A DNA stretch of 55,356 nucleotides, taken from contig JAGLTS010000012.1 in the NCBI GenBank assembly GCA_023135165.1, forward strand, positions 1 to 55,356, written 5' to 3'. The stretch comes from Phycisphaerales bacterium. Lineage in GTDB: Bacteria > Planctomycetota > Phycisphaerae > Phycisphaerales > JAGLTS01. Positions 25,720 to 34,776 of the stretch are shown here, piece by piece. A program made the position numbers and the translations under genes. The notes under the pieces were generated by a model. It saw only the letters and a program-made list of their open reading frames with translations. It was not told where the DNA came from and made no database searches. Each line of letters starts with the position of its first letter. Position 1 is the first letter of the stretch.

Positions 25720-26189
25720 CATGCGCCCTGCCGACCCAAAAGACCACACGGCCGTGCCGAAGCACGACCGTGCGTGAGTGATGGGAAGGCATCAGCGCCG
25801 GTCGGCCGGGATGACGCCGTAAGCGTCGCGCCGGCCATAGTCCAGTCGCACAATGCCTCCACATGGGGGCTGAGTCGTCACGTTGTGGAAGACCCGAGGC
25901 GCGGTCCGCCTCAAGACTCCTCGATCCCTGTCACGTACAGTGTCCACAGTGCCCCCCGGTCCGTCAAGCGAGAAGCCTGCCGGAGCGCGTCGCCTGACCC
26001 CTCCACACAACGATCGTAACGCAGTGAAGCTGCCGCGCCACAGCGCCGGTGAACGCGCGGATTGCCCTGCAAGCTCAGCGCGTAACCGCGAATATCGCCG
26101 AACAGCACGACATCGCGCGATCCGTCACGACGATCGGTCGTAGCAAGCCCCATGGCATTGAGTCGGATGCCTCACGGGAGTGACCTCGC
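25720..26189. other. Gene-poor stretch; possible short minus-strand ORF
   Basis: Only one weak candidate: an ATG-started minus-strand frame at 25911-26153 (80 residues, containing DVVLFGDIRGYALSLQGNPR). It has no clear ribosome binding site and no recognised family. A second overlapping minus frame (25792-26010) is also open, so both may be chance at this GC content. Confidence 0.3.
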
Positions 26190-27377
26190 ATGAGCGAAGC
26201 TGGGTTTGCGCTGTTGTGCGCCGTATCGGTGCTGCTTGACCTCGCGGTGGGCTGGGCTGCGCTCTTCGGCCCATCGCGTGGAGGCTCCCGTCAGAACACC
26301 GACCCGAGGCCGATGATTCGGCTGGGGCACGTCATCATCGCCGCGGTCGTGACGGCGATTGTCTTCCCGGGCAAGTGCGCGGTGCTCCAACTCGTCGGGC
26401 TGCGCCTCTTCGGTGCGATGACGCTCGCGCTCTGGGCGCTGGCGGTGGTCCCGCCTGTGATCGGAGCAGCGCTCCTGATGCGTCATGTCAGAGCGCGGCG
26501 TGCCGGCCGGCGATATGCATCACTGCCTGTCCTGGTGACGGCCATGCTCAGCCTGCCGATGTTGCCCATTGCGCTCCATGCAGTCCTCATCGAGCCTTTC
26601 CGGCTGCAACTGGAGACCATGACCATCGCGATCCCCGCGGCGCGCCAGTGTGATGCGCCGCTACGAGTCGGCGTCCTTGCGGATATCCAGGCGACCCATG
26701 TGACCGACTACGACATCCAGGCGGTCGATCGCCTCATGGCGCTTGAGCCGGATATCGTCGTGCTTCCCGGCGATCTGTACCAGCGCCGCCTGGAGGATCT
26801 TGCGGATGTCGAAGAGAGCTTCCGCGCCTTGCTGCGTCGCCTGTCAGCGCCCGGCGGGGTCTACATCGTCCCAGGCGATCACGATCAGCCGCAGGGCCTG
26901 GCTCGGATCGTTGAGGGAACGGATGTCACCCTTCTGCTCAACGAATCCGTGATGCGCACCGTTCGCGGCACGCGCGTGATGATCGGCGGCATCGAGAACG
27001 ACTACCGCTCGCCCGCAGCCCGGCATCTCATCAGGCGGATGGAGGAGGCCGAGGGGGCGGTGGACATCCGTCTGCTCGTGGCGCATCGGCCGGACGCTGT
27101 GAAGTCGCTCGCACACGACAGCCGGATCGACCTGGTCATTGCGGGGCACACGCACGGCGGGCAGGTGTCGCTGCCGATCGTCGGCCCACCGATCACGCTC
27201 TCGACACTGCCAAGACGCATCTGCGCGGGCGGCTATCACACATGGAGCGGCAACGGCCTGTACGTCAGTCGCGGCGTCGGCTACATGCACGGCCAAGCGC
27301 CGCGCGTGCGGTTCCTTTGCCCGCCCGAGATCTCGCTGCTCATACTCGAAACGCCAAACAGCACGCCCGCACCGTGA
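26190..27377 (+). CDS. Membrane-anchored calcineurin-like metallophosphoesterase (YkuE-like)
   Basis: 395 residues. The N-terminal ~140 hold four predicted hydrophobic helices (residues ~4-26, 43-65, 68-92 and 108-130). The C-terminal domain is a metallophosphoesterase: VGVLADIQATH (motif I, with Gln where His is usual), VVLPGDLYQ, IVPGDHDQ (Asn of GNHD replaced by Asp), LLVAHRPD and VIAGHTHGGQV. Several ligands persist, so a metal-dependent phosphohydrolase is likely, though the motif I and III changes could alter activity. GGGAG is 9 bases before ATG. Substrate unknown; related proteins act on lipid pyrophosphates. Confidence 0.85.
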   Translation: MSEAGFALLCAVSVLLDLAVGWAALFGPSRGGSRQNTDPRPMIRLGHVIIAAVVTAIVFPGKCAVLQLVGLRLFGAMTLALWALAVVPPVIGAALLMRHVRARRAGRRYASLPVLVTAMLSLPMLPIALHAVLIEPFRLQLETMTIAIPAARQCDAPLRVGVLADIQATHVTDYDIQAVDRLMALEPDIVVLPGDLYQRRLEDLADVEESFRALLRRLSAPGGVYIVPGDHDQPQGLARIVEGTDVTLLLNESVMRTVRGTRVMIGGIENDYRSPAARHLIRRMEEAEGAVDIRLLVAHRPDAVKSLAHDSRIDLVIAGHTHGGQVSLPIVGPPITLSTLPRRICAGGYHTWSGNGLYVSRGVGYMHGQAPRVRFLCPPEISLLILETPNSTPAP

Positions 27378-27693
27378 CGAGGCGCCTTGGCCGAGATCGG
27401 TAACAATCCGCTCTGATGGCGCGGCGAGCGGGAAATGCGGGGTCGTCACCGGGGTCGCAGGGGTGGTGTCGCGTCTTTAACGTGCCGATACGTTGACACG
27501 GGGACGCCTTGGGCTACCTTCAAGGCTGGACGAGCCTGCTCATGCAGCCGTTGCGTGCGATAAGGACGCCACGGGGCGTGAGCAGCCGCGTCCACGAGTT
27601 CTTTGGATGCGGCGTCTCCATGAGACGCCCGATGTGTGATGACCCACCGGCAGGCGCGTATCAGCCGCCGGCCAGGGGTCAGGGAGGCGCTGC
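27378..27693 (+). promoter_or_regulatory. Leader region upstream of rnc
   Basis: No gene is seen. There is an inverted repeat GGCGTCT/AGACGCC (27611-27629, 5-base loop) 65 bp before the rnc start, possibly a 5' untranslated hairpin. In E. coli, RNase III cleaves a 5' hairpin of its own mRNA. An equivalent role here is only a guess. Confidence 0.35.
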
Positions 27694-28452
27694 ATGGACG
27701 ATGCCACGCTTGCTACGATCGAAGCAGCAATCGGCCACACGTTTCGGGACCGATCGCTTCTGGCCATTGCGATGACGCACGCTTCGGTCTCGGATTCGCG
27801 GCTTGAGAGCAACGAACGCCTCGAGTTCCTCGGGGACGCGATCCTGGGAATGGTGATTTGCCGGTACCTGTTCGATACGTTCCCGGACCTGCTCGAAGGG
27901 GATCTGACGAAGATCAAGTCGTCGGTCGTCAGTCGGCGGACGTGCTCCAAAGCAGCGAATCGGCTTGGTTTGCAGCAGCACCTGCGAATCGGGAAAGGGA
28001 TGATGTCTCAGCCGAGGCTGCCTTCATCGCTTTCCGCAGCAGTCCTGGAAGCGATCATCGCCGCGATCCACCTCGATGCCGGCCACGAAGCGGCGCAGGC
28101 GTTCATTCTGCGGACGATGTCCGACTTCATCGAACAGGCGGCGGACAGCGGCCATCAGCAGAACTTCAAGTCGGTGCTGCAGCAGCACGCGCAACGGCGC
28201 ATGGGCGATGCGCCGCAGTACGTGATTCTCGATGAGAAGGGACCTGACCACAGCAAGTGCTTCGAGATCTGCGTGGAGATCGGCACACAGCGATTCGCAT
28301 CGAGCTGGGGCAACTCCAAGAAGCAGGCGGAACAGCAAGCGGCGCTCAACGCACTCATCGCACTGGGCGTCGCGGAGCACCGTGAAAACGGCGACGTCGC
28401 TGTGGTGAAGGGGCGATCGCTGAACTCACACGATGTGGATGACCCGGCCTGA
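27694..28452 (+). CDS. rnc: Ribonuclease III, with one active-site Asp replaced
   Basis: 252 residues. The signature NERLEFLGDAILG gives Glu44 and Asp48 (E. coli E41, D45). The second motif reads SSLSAAVLEAIIAAIHLD: the Glu (119, E. coli E117) is kept but the position of D114 is Ala116. The double-stranded RNA-binding domain (FKSVLQQHAQRRMG to ALNALIALG, ~158-227) is intact. GGAGG is 6 bases before ATG 27694. Processes rRNA and structured RNAs. It ends 22 bp from the convergent DUF2934 gene. Confidence 0.93.
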   Translation: MDDATLATIEAAIGHTFRDRSLLAIAMTHASVSDSRLESNERLEFLGDAILGMVICRYLFDTFPDLLEGDLTKIKSSVVSRRTCSKAANRLGLQQHLRIGKGMMSQPRLPSSLSAAVLEAIIAAIHLDAGHEAAQAFILRTMSDFIEQAADSGHQQNFKSVLQQHAQRRMGDAPQYVILDEKGPDHSKCFEICVEIGTQRFASSWGNSKKQAEQQAALNALIALGVAEHRENGDVAVVKGRSLNSHDVDDPA

Positions 28453-28474
28453 CCCGCGGACGCGGCTGCGAAAA

Positions 28475-28759
28475 TCACGCACCTGCCAGGGCGCGCAATC
28501 GCCGTTCGGCTTCGTACCAGTTGTCCTCCGCGCTGCCGCCTCGCTCCAGCCAGATCAGGTACGCCTCGCGCGAGATCGCATCGCGGTTGATCCTGGTCTT
28601 GGACTCGATCGCCTGATTGGCCTTGCGCCCCGTGGTCCGCTTGCGCCGCGTGGGCTTGGCTGCACTCTGGCTCGTGGACGATCCAGCGGTCGTCTTGGCG
28701 GTCCTGGGCTGGTGTGAGTCTGTTTGTCCACTTGTGGTGCGTGGTTGTCGCTTCGCCAT
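28475..28759 (-). CDS. DUF2934 domain protein
   Basis: 94 residues from ATG 28759, with AGGAGG 7 bases upstream. The N-terminal ~55 residues are Lys/Arg/Thr/Ser rich and disordered, and the C-terminus holds the DUF2934 motif (ISREAYLIWLERGGSAEDN followed by WYEAERRL), a short helical unit common in planctomycetes and rhizobia, function unknown. The charged N-terminal part suggests nucleic-acid contact, inferred from composition only. Confidence 0.85.
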   Translation of the reverse strand: MAKRQPRTTSGQTDSHQPRTAKTTAGSSTSQSAAKPTRRKRTTGRKANQAIESKTRINRDAISREAYLIWLERGGSAEDNWYEAERRLRALAGA

Positions 28760-28979
28760 GGTGTACCTCCTGTGCGGCGTCCGCGTCCTGGGTGCGGCCG
28801 ATCCATCTGCCGGTCCCATAACGTCCACATCAAAGCAGCTTCCACGCTCGGGGTCAATGGTCGACCCAGGGGAAAACGATGCTTTCCTTGTTGCTCGGCC
28901 CGTGCTTGAAAACCGTGCGATGTGTGGGTTGAAAACCCATCGCCTCTTCAAGCAGCATGAAAATAACGTGGAGCCCGCA

Positions 28980-29471
28980 TCAGCCAAGCAGCCAGCGCAG
29001 CAAGACGGTCGCCCAGAACACGCTGAGGATGGCGACGAGCACGAACCGCATCGCTCGACTCCCCCACCACGGTCGGCGATCGGCGGCGTCCGGAGCTGGG
29101 ACAAGCGCCAGGTCACGTGCGATGTCCGCTGTGATGCCTGAGCCTGGGCGATCATCGAGTTCGCCGCGTCGGGCCCGGTCCTGCACGATGGCGATGACGA
29201 GGTTCGCATCGAACGGCCGCATCCCGAGGTGGGTTGCGAGGCGCAGCAGCTTCGTACGGTGCGCAGGGCGGAGTTGGGCGCCTTGAAGGGCTTGGGCAGC
29301 GCGGATCGCCAGAACCCAGCGCGCGTCGCCGGGGTGAAGCTGCGATTCCGCTGCGAGACGATTCTCGTGTGCGACCTGCGCGTAGGCGTCAAACCGAAGC
29401 GGTTCGCTCCCGGCGGACGGTGTGAGCCGTAGCGCCGGCCTTGCCGGAATGGTCTGCCCATGTGATCCCAT
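28980..29471 (-). CDS. Hypothetical protein with C-terminal membrane anchor
   Basis: 163 residues. No signal peptide. A helical region contains RLATHLGMRPFDANLVIAIV (~79-98), then a polar linker and one strong transmembrane helix at ~140-162 (FVLVAILSVFWATVLLRWLL), giving a tail-anchored topology. Not recognised. It starts 90 bp after the HAD gene on the same strand, suggesting cotranscription. Confidence 0.65.
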   Translation of the reverse strand: MGSHGQTIPARPALRLTPSAGSEPLRFDAYAQVAHENRLAAESQLHPGDARWVLAIRAAQALQGAQLRPAHRTKLLRLATHLGMRPFDANLVIAIVQDRARRGELDDRPGSGITADIARDLALVPAPDAADRRPWWGSRAMRFVLVAILSVFWATVLLRWLLG

Positions 29472-29561
29472 GCCGAGTAAATCCTACCCCGCAATTCGCC
29501 TCGGTCTGAGTGGAATGACAGGAGATCCACAGGTCGTGGACGGTCTCTGCGGTTTGGCGTG

Positions 29562-30266
29562 TTATCGGGCTGGCCGGTCAGCCTGCGGCTTGAGGAGCCA
29601 GCGCACGATGGCCTGCGTGTCCGAGAGATCCTCCACGACGTGATGAGCGCCCGCGGCACGAAGCTCATCTGCGCTGAAGTACCCCGTCGCCACCGCGAGC
29701 ACTCGGCAGCCGTTCTCAAGTGCGCAGCGGACATCGTGAGGCGTGTCGCCGATGATCGTCACGAGCGAAGGATCGATGGGTCTGCCGTGCAGCTTCTGGT
29801 ATCGCGCCATCGCGACAGGCGGCAGATCGCTGCGATCGGTTCCGTCGGTGCCCCACGCGAAGACCTGAAAGTGGCTCAAGCTCATGCCGGTCCTGGCGAC
29901 CTTGAGCCTGCCCGTGATCTCGAAGTTGCCCGTGAGCAGGCCGAGCGTCACATCAGGCTCAGCGGCCAGCGCCTCGACAAGATCGAGCGCGCCGGGGAGC
30001 AGCGTCGAGACCTCATCTTCATCCAGTCCGGCAACCAGTTTGGCGTGATACACCTCGATGAATCGGGGCAGATCGCCTTGTGGGTCAGCGACATGGTTGG
30101 CAACCGCGAGGTCGTTCCAGATGAGCGGATCGAGCCCACCTGCGAAGCCGATGTCATCAAGCGCAAAAGACGGCCCGTACATCTCTCGGCCGGCCGCTTC
30201 CATCGCGCGGACGCCCGCCCCGTACGTCATGAGCAGCGTCGCGTCGATGTCGAAGAGAACGAGCAT
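29562..30266 (-). CDS. HAD-superfamily hydrolase (phosphatase-like)
   Basis: 234 residues, soluble. HAD motif I is FDIDATLL with the nucleophile Asp6 and Asp8. Motif II is LLTGN (Thr112), motif III includes Lys158 (YQKLHG), and motif IV is IIGDTPHD (Asp174, Asp178). An alpha-helical cap lies between motifs I and II, as in phosphoglycolate phosphatases. The substrate cannot be told. Confidence 0.85.
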   Translation of the reverse strand: MLVLFDIDATLLMTYGAGVRAMEAAGREMYGPSFALDDIGFAGGLDPLIWNDLAVANHVADPQGDLPRFIEVYHAKLVAGLDEDEVSTLLPGALDLVEALAAEPDVTLGLLTGNFEITGRLKVARTGMSLSHFQVFAWGTDGTDRSDLPPVAMARYQKLHGRPIDPSLVTIIGDTPHDVRCALENGCRVLAVATGYFSADELRAAGAHHVVEDLSDTQAIVRWLLKPQADRPAR

Positions 30267-30385
30267 GCCCGGATGATAGCCGCGGGCGAGAACGCTGGCT
30301 GAGGCGCGCCTGATGCGTTGAAGATCAAGTCACCTCGACACACAGGATCGCCTTTCCCGGGTCTCACATGTGGATGTGAGTCGGG

Positions 30386-30970
30386 TCAGATGCGTTGATC
30401 GCCGCCGGCTTGCGGAGCCAGCGCCGGGTCCATCTTGATCGTCGCGTGCGGAATCAGGTGCGACGCCTTGGCAACAGGCTCATCCGGTGCAGCCTTGCGC
30501 GTGGGGACACGCTGCACGATGCGGGTGCGTTCGACGTAGCCGTGCTCCTTCAGCCAGATGCGCTGGGCGTCGCGGAAGCGGCGCGGCATGTGGCTCGGGA
30601 TTCGCTGGAACGCGTCGATGGCATCCGCACGCTGGGCTGGATGACGCCCCGGCCTGGGCGTGCCTCGCACCAAGATGCGCGCTTTGACGTCATCCGGCGC
30701 GCCGTAGTGCGCGGGCCCGGGCTGACGGTGATGCTGCGTTCGCAGCGATGCCCGCGATGCGATCCGCGTCGAGACGACGAACGGCGGCGCGACCGAATGG
30801 TGGCGCGTGACGATCATCGCGCGGTTGGCCTGCCTGGGCGCAGGCTGCACGATCAGGTCGTTACGCGCGTTGTGAACCCCGACGTACGCGTGGCGGGACG
30901 CCTGGGCGTGCGCGGTGATGGCGCCGCTGACGGCAAGCGCCGCGACAGCCACGATGATCTGTCTGGACAT
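30386..30970 (-). CDS. Exported basic protein of unknown function
   Basis: 194 residues. The signal peptide is clear (IIVAVAALAVSGAITAHA). The mature protein is rich in Arg, His, Pro and Ala with a predicted disordered middle and one helical segment (RFRDAQRIWLKEHGYVERT). GAGGG lies 7 bases before ATG 30970. It may sit in the periplasm. No family recognised. Confidence 0.7.
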   Translation of the reverse strand: MSRQIIVAVAALAVSGAITAHAQASRHAYVGVHNARNDLIVQPAPRQANRAMIVTRHHSVAPPFVVSTRIASRASLRTQHHRQPGPAHYGAPDDVKARILVRGTPRPGRHPAQRADAIDAFQRIPSHMPRRFRDAQRIWLKEHGYVERTRIVQRVPTRKAAPDEPVAKASHLIPHATIKMDPALAPQAGGDQRI

Positions 30971-31154
30971 GATGTTTCCCTCTTACTCCAATGGGCCGAG
31001 TCAACTGGCTGGCTCGGCATGCTTCCCCGATCATCCTCAAGTATGGCGCAACTGTTGTATTTGGCAAGGCTTACGTCACCATTCCAGGCGAAATAACCCC
31101 TCGAACCGGATCACGGGGGTCGCAGCACTGGCGTCAGCTATGGGGATGCTGGCT

Positions 31155-33059
31155 TTACCGGACGATGACGCCGGCCGGTGTCAGCCACGGCGGAGCGAAC
31201 TGACGCCACTGTGTGAAGAACCCCTCGTCATTGTCCGCGACGCGCAGATCGAAACGCACCTGGCTCGGCACATCCCGGATGACGATGCGCATTCCATAAC
31301 CTTCGGGCGTCCGCTGAGCCGCGATCGTGATGCGGTCCGTGGCCGACAGCGTCAGCGCGTCGTCGCTGCTGACCGCCTCGAACACGCGCCGGCCCTGCGG
31401 CGCGAACGGCTCGATCAGATAGCGCCGGCTGTCGATCGTGAGGGTGACCGCATCACCGGTCGGTCGATGCAGATGCGCGGAGTCATCTGCGGCGGCATCG
31501 ACGGGACCGCACACGATGTCATCGGGGACGCGAAGCGCGATGTGCAACTCGTCGTCTCGGCGATCGAGCGTAAAGGTCGCGCCTGGTTCGTCAGTGTCGT
31601 ACACGCTTGCGCGCCACGCCCAGACGAGCAGCGGACCGGTCTCGCCCTGCGATGCATCCACGGCCATCGTCAGCGGCAGACGCCTGCGGATCGTGACCGG
31701 CACGGCCCTGCCTTGACTATCAACAAACGTGACTTTCAAGTGAATCTCCGGCGGAGGCGTCATTCGGCCTTGCGGCGGGGAGGCCAGCTCGATCGTCAAG
31801 TCCGCGGACTCGCCGGGCGCGAGCGTGATCGGATCGACGCCCGCCGTCATGCGAAAGGACGTCTCGACGTACGTGTTGGCATCGGAGAAGATGTCGCGCT
31901 CCGTGCGGCTGACGAAGTGCTCGCCGGACACGATCTGAGGCCCGGGCACATCGGTGACGAGCGATGCATCGATCGTGATGGGCACATCGATCGGGTTGCG
32001 GATGGTGATCGTCGTCGCGCCTGCCGTCTCGACGTCGATGGGCTGCGGGAGCGAGCTGAGCTGGCCGAAACCACGTGATTTCAGGCGAAATGCCCGATCT
32101 TGGTCGCGAGCGAGCATCCAGTCGGCGGGAAGCGTGTGGCCTACGGGGCTGTGGTAGACGGTCACGTCGCCGGTGTCGGTGATCGTGATGTAGGTGACGT
32201 GTTGGAGCTGACCGGCGAGCGGGTGCTGGTCGATCATGCCGCCGCATGTTCCGAGCACGGAGTAGCGGATGCCGTCGCGATCGGGATCTTGCTGAAGCGA
32301 GTGGAAGTGCCCGGCGAAGACGGCGTACACACCGGCGGCGACGAGCCTTGGGTGGACATCGCTGAGGTAGTTCGACTCGCGATACCGCCAGGCGGGTCGG
32401 TGGATGAGGATGAGAGTCGGTCGGTCGACGGCGACCGCACGTGCGAGCGCTTCATCCAGCCAGGCGAGCTGTCGCGCACTGAAGATGGGATCGGCGCTGC
32501 TGTCGAGCAACTCGTCGGAGTCCAGAACGATCATCGTCGCCAAGCCGAAGTCCACTGCGTAGTACAGCGGGCCGAAGCGGCGCTGGTAGCTGGACTCAAA
32601 CGTCGCATCCCCAGCGACGCGCGAGCCTGAGATGACATCGTGATTGCCCGGGACTGGATAGAACGGCAGATCAAGTTGGTTGATGATTGAAAGAAACGCA
32701 TCCGCTTCGGATTCGTAGCGATCTGGATTCCGTGTGTATCCCTGAACGAGGTCGCCGATGCAGCAGACGGCGTCGGGTCTCGTCCGGCCCAGATCGTCGA
32801 TGGCGCGTTGCAGATAAGGCATGCCCCAGTCGCGCCCCGTCGTGCGGTCGGGGAGAATGGCGAGGCGCAGATTTGGCCTGACCGGAACAGGTGGCGGCAA
32901 CGCGCGTCCGGGCGTGCCTGCGACGATGCTGGGCATATCGACAGCGGGTGCGGCAGCCAACTCCAACGGTTGGCGAGGCGCGGGCTGCGCGGTGTGGCAT
33001 GCCGGCGCGACGACGGCGAACAGGATGACGATGAGAAAAACGCGAATGCGGTGCGTCAC
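31155..33059 (-). CDS. Lipoprotein metallophosphoesterase with C-terminal CBM9-like domain
   Basis: 634 residues from GTG 33059, with AAGGGA upstream. The signal peptide ends in a lipobox (VVAPAC), so it is lipid-anchored. Residues ~67-260 are a metallophosphoesterase: motif I LPDRTTGRDWG (Asp kept, His replaced, a variant I recall in planctomycete homologues), CCIGDLVQGY, VPGNHD, LIHRPAWRY and FAGHFH. It is followed by a beta-sandwich linker and a C-terminal region (LHIALRVPDD, ~500-630) like carbohydrate-binding CBM9. It may act on sugar phosphates or nucleotides at the membrane. Substrate unknown. Confidence 0.82.
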   Translation of the reverse strand: MTHRIRVFLIVILFAVVAPACHTAQPAPRQPLELAAAPAVDMPSIVAGTPGRALPPPVPVRPNLRLAILPDRTTGRDWGMPYLQRAIDDLGRTRPDAVCCIGDLVQGYTRNPDRYESEADAFLSIINQLDLPFYPVPGNHDVISGSRVAGDATFESSYQRRFGPLYYAVDFGLATMIVLDSDELLDSSADPIFSARQLAWLDEALARAVAVDRPTLILIHRPAWRYRESNYLSDVHPRLVAAGVYAVFAGHFHSLQQDPDRDGIRYSVLGTCGGMIDQHPLAGQLQHVTYITITDTGDVTVYHSPVGHTLPADWMLARDQDRAFRLKSRGFGQLSSLPQPIDVETAGATTITIRNPIDVPITIDASLVTDVPGPQIVSGEHFVSRTERDIFSDANTYVETSFRMTAGVDPITLAPGESADLTIELASPPQGRMTPPPEIHLKVTFVDSQGRAVPVTIRRRLPLTMAVDASQGETGPLLVWAWRASVYDTDEPGATFTLDRRDDELHIALRVPDDIVCGPVDAAADDSAHLHRPTGDAVTLTIDSRRYLIEPFAPQGRRVFEAVSSDDALTLSATDRITIAAQRTPEGYGMRIVIRDVPSQVRFDLRVADNDEGFFTQWRQFAPPWLTPAGVIVR

Positions 33060-33121
33060 GGAATATCCCTTAGAAAACCGGGCGACGCGGCCTCCATGCG
33101 ATCAGTGGAGACCTAAGCGGC

Positions 33122-33162
33122 GCAAAAGCAAAACCCCGCTGTCGCGTCGAGCGCAACAGCGG
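33122..33162 (-). terminator. Terminator of the glycosyltransferase gene
   Basis: On the minus strand: 11-bp stem with one mismatch (CCGCTGTTGCG/CGCGACAGCGG), a 5-base loop and a broken T run (TTTTGCTTTT). It lies between the glycosyltransferase stop (33294) and the lipoprotein gene start (33059). Confidence 0.7.
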
Positions 33163-33293
33163 AGCGGAGGGGAGAAAGATGATCACAAGTGTTATCGGCG
33201 AGAATCGCCTGTTTGCGATAGAGGGAACGAGTGTTTTTTCGGACTTTTTGCATCAAACTCATCAAAAGCGTTGATCTGTCGGAGATGAAACAC

Positions 33294-34430
33294 TCAGGTT
33301 TGCTGAATTTCCGCAGGCGCAAGTGACCCGTCGCGCGTGTCGAACGCGATCGCTTCGTCACTCACGATGTGCTGGTATGTGTCCGCCAAGCGCTCGATGT
33401 ACGCGCTCGCGGTGTAACAGTCGCGGACCACGGCCCGAGCGTGCTGGGCGAAGCGGCGAGCTTCGGGCGGATCGCCAAGGATGCGCCCGATCGCCTCGGA
33501 CCACCCATCTCGTCCGGGCTGCTTCACGATGACAGCGATGTCGTCTTCCTGGAAGTACTCGACCCACGGATCGGCTGCGGCGATGACGATCATGCCCGCC
33601 GCAACGGCTTCGAGACACAGGCTCTGATGCTCACCGCTGGCCTCAGGCAGGAGCAACAAGTCGGCGTGAAGAATGAGCGGTCGCGCGGAGGCTGCCTGAG
33701 GAACAAGTGAGATGCGGGACTCAAGACCGAAAGACTTGATGATCTTGTGCAGTGCAGCGCTCTGAGCAGGCGGCGCGGCGAGAAACACGACCAACTGAGC
33801 GTATTGCTCGCTGATCGTTGCGAGCGCGGCACAAAGATCGCGGTGCGCTTGCAGGTTCGTCCCGAAGCCGACAACGACCGCGGTGATGCTCCGATCGGGG
33901 TCGGCAAGCGCAGGCTGGACCTCGCTCTCCGGCGGCGCGAGGACGCCCCAGGGCGCGACCCGCACGAGATTCGGCGGCGCGCTGGACCGCAGCAGTTCGC
34001 CGATCGGCTGACTGGCTGCAAGGTATGCGGAAACACGACGGCGCAGCCGGGCATGGGGCAACCTTCTCGCCAGGCGGATCGACCACACGTCGAGCACAAT
34101 CGAGCCGCCTCCCGCCTCGCGGCAGATGTCCAGTGCGAGCGGCCAGCAGCCGGCCCCCATCGCATGCACGATGTCAGGCGGCGCCGTGCCCCACGGTTGC
34201 GAGGCAAGGTCGTCAAGAACATCCTGAGCGGAACAGGACCGGGTCCAGGGCAAGCGGGCGGACCGGTACGTTGTCCATGCGGTGAGGTCGATCGGCGGCC
34301 TGCTCGGCATGTCGTTGGGCACGACGCGACCCACCTGGATACCCATCCCCATCAACCCGACGTTCACCCGGTTGACGAGCGTGGCCTCGCGCAATGCGAA
34401 ATCCGGATCAGTCACAAGCAAAACCCGCAT
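33294..34430 (-). CDS. GT-B fold glycosyltransferase (family 4-like)
   Basis: 378 residues. It has the two Rossmann halves expected: N-terminal MRVLLVTDPD, the IVHAMGAGCWPLALDI segment, then the linker and the C-terminal nucleotide-sugar domain with AVVVGFGTNLQAHRDL, HADLLLLPEASGEHQSLCLEA (position of the donor-binding Glu) and AAGMIVIAAA. Cytoplasmic, no membrane segments. Likely transfers a sugar to a cell-surface lipid or glycan. Acceptor and donor are unknown. It is monocistronic, with its own terminator. Confidence 0.8.
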   Translation of the reverse strand: MRVLLVTDPDFALREATLVNRVNVGLMGMGIQVGRVVPNDMPSRPPIDLTAWTTYRSARLPWTRSCSAQDVLDDLASQPWGTAPPDIVHAMGAGCWPLALDICREAGGGSIVLDVWSIRLARRLPHARLRRRVSAYLAASQPIGELLRSSAPPNLVRVAPWGVLAPPESEVQPALADPDRSITAVVVGFGTNLQAHRDLCAALATISEQYAQLVVFLAAPPAQSAALHKIIKSFGLESRISLVPQAASARPLILHADLLLLPEASGEHQSLCLEAVAAGMIVIAAADPWVEYFQEDDIAVIVKQPGRDGWSEAIGRILGDPPEARRFAQHARAVVRDCYTASAYIERLADTYQHIVSDEAIAFDTRDGSLAPAEIQQT

Positions 34431-34776
34431 GACGGCATCCTATCGGACCCGCTGGCGAGATGCGTGGCTGGCGGTGCCGGACGCGCTGCGAGCGACACCG
34501 GCCGGTGCGTCGTGACCTGCTGCGAAAAAAAACCGCCGCCCGGAACGAGTCCAGGTCGGCGGCGGGTGGATGGCTTGCATAACTCCTTGCAGCACCGAAC
34601 TCTGCGATAGCTCGGCTCCCCACACTGAGTATGGCGGACACTCCGCGAGTTGCAAAGGGAAATCCCCCAAAAACCGGCAAGGCGCCTCCGATTTCACCGG
34701 CTCTGCGGTCCACGCGGTCGCCAGTGCCCAGCCATCGGTTCGCCTGCACACGCTGCTGCCCGCAGCGCTCCCAACG
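34431..34776. other. Intergenic region between glycosyltransferase and aminotransferase
   Basis: Holds the aminotransferase terminator (34525-34565) and the promoter region of the glycosyltransferase. No gene recognised. Open frames on either strand here are not conserved. Confidence 0.4.
34525..34565 (-). terminator. Terminator of the aminotransferase gene
   Basis: Minus-strand CCGCCGCC/GGCGGCGG stem of 8 bp with a 17-base loop, followed by eight T (34532-34525). It is 212 bp after the stop of the aminotransferase gene. Confidence 0.8.

Noticed and set aside
25792..26153. Frameshifted gene on the minus strand
   Set aside because: Two overlapping frames show no family; a frameshift cannot be argued without homologues. 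Only a weak possibility is noted.
31155..33059. Lipoprotein metallophosphoesterase as a pseudogene because motif I lacks the His
   Set aside because: The D-R-T form of motif I occurs, as I recall, in planctomycete homologues, and all other motifs are intact.
34570..34770. Small gene between glycosyltransferase and aminotransferase
   Set aside because: Frames are open only because of high GC, with no start signal or family.
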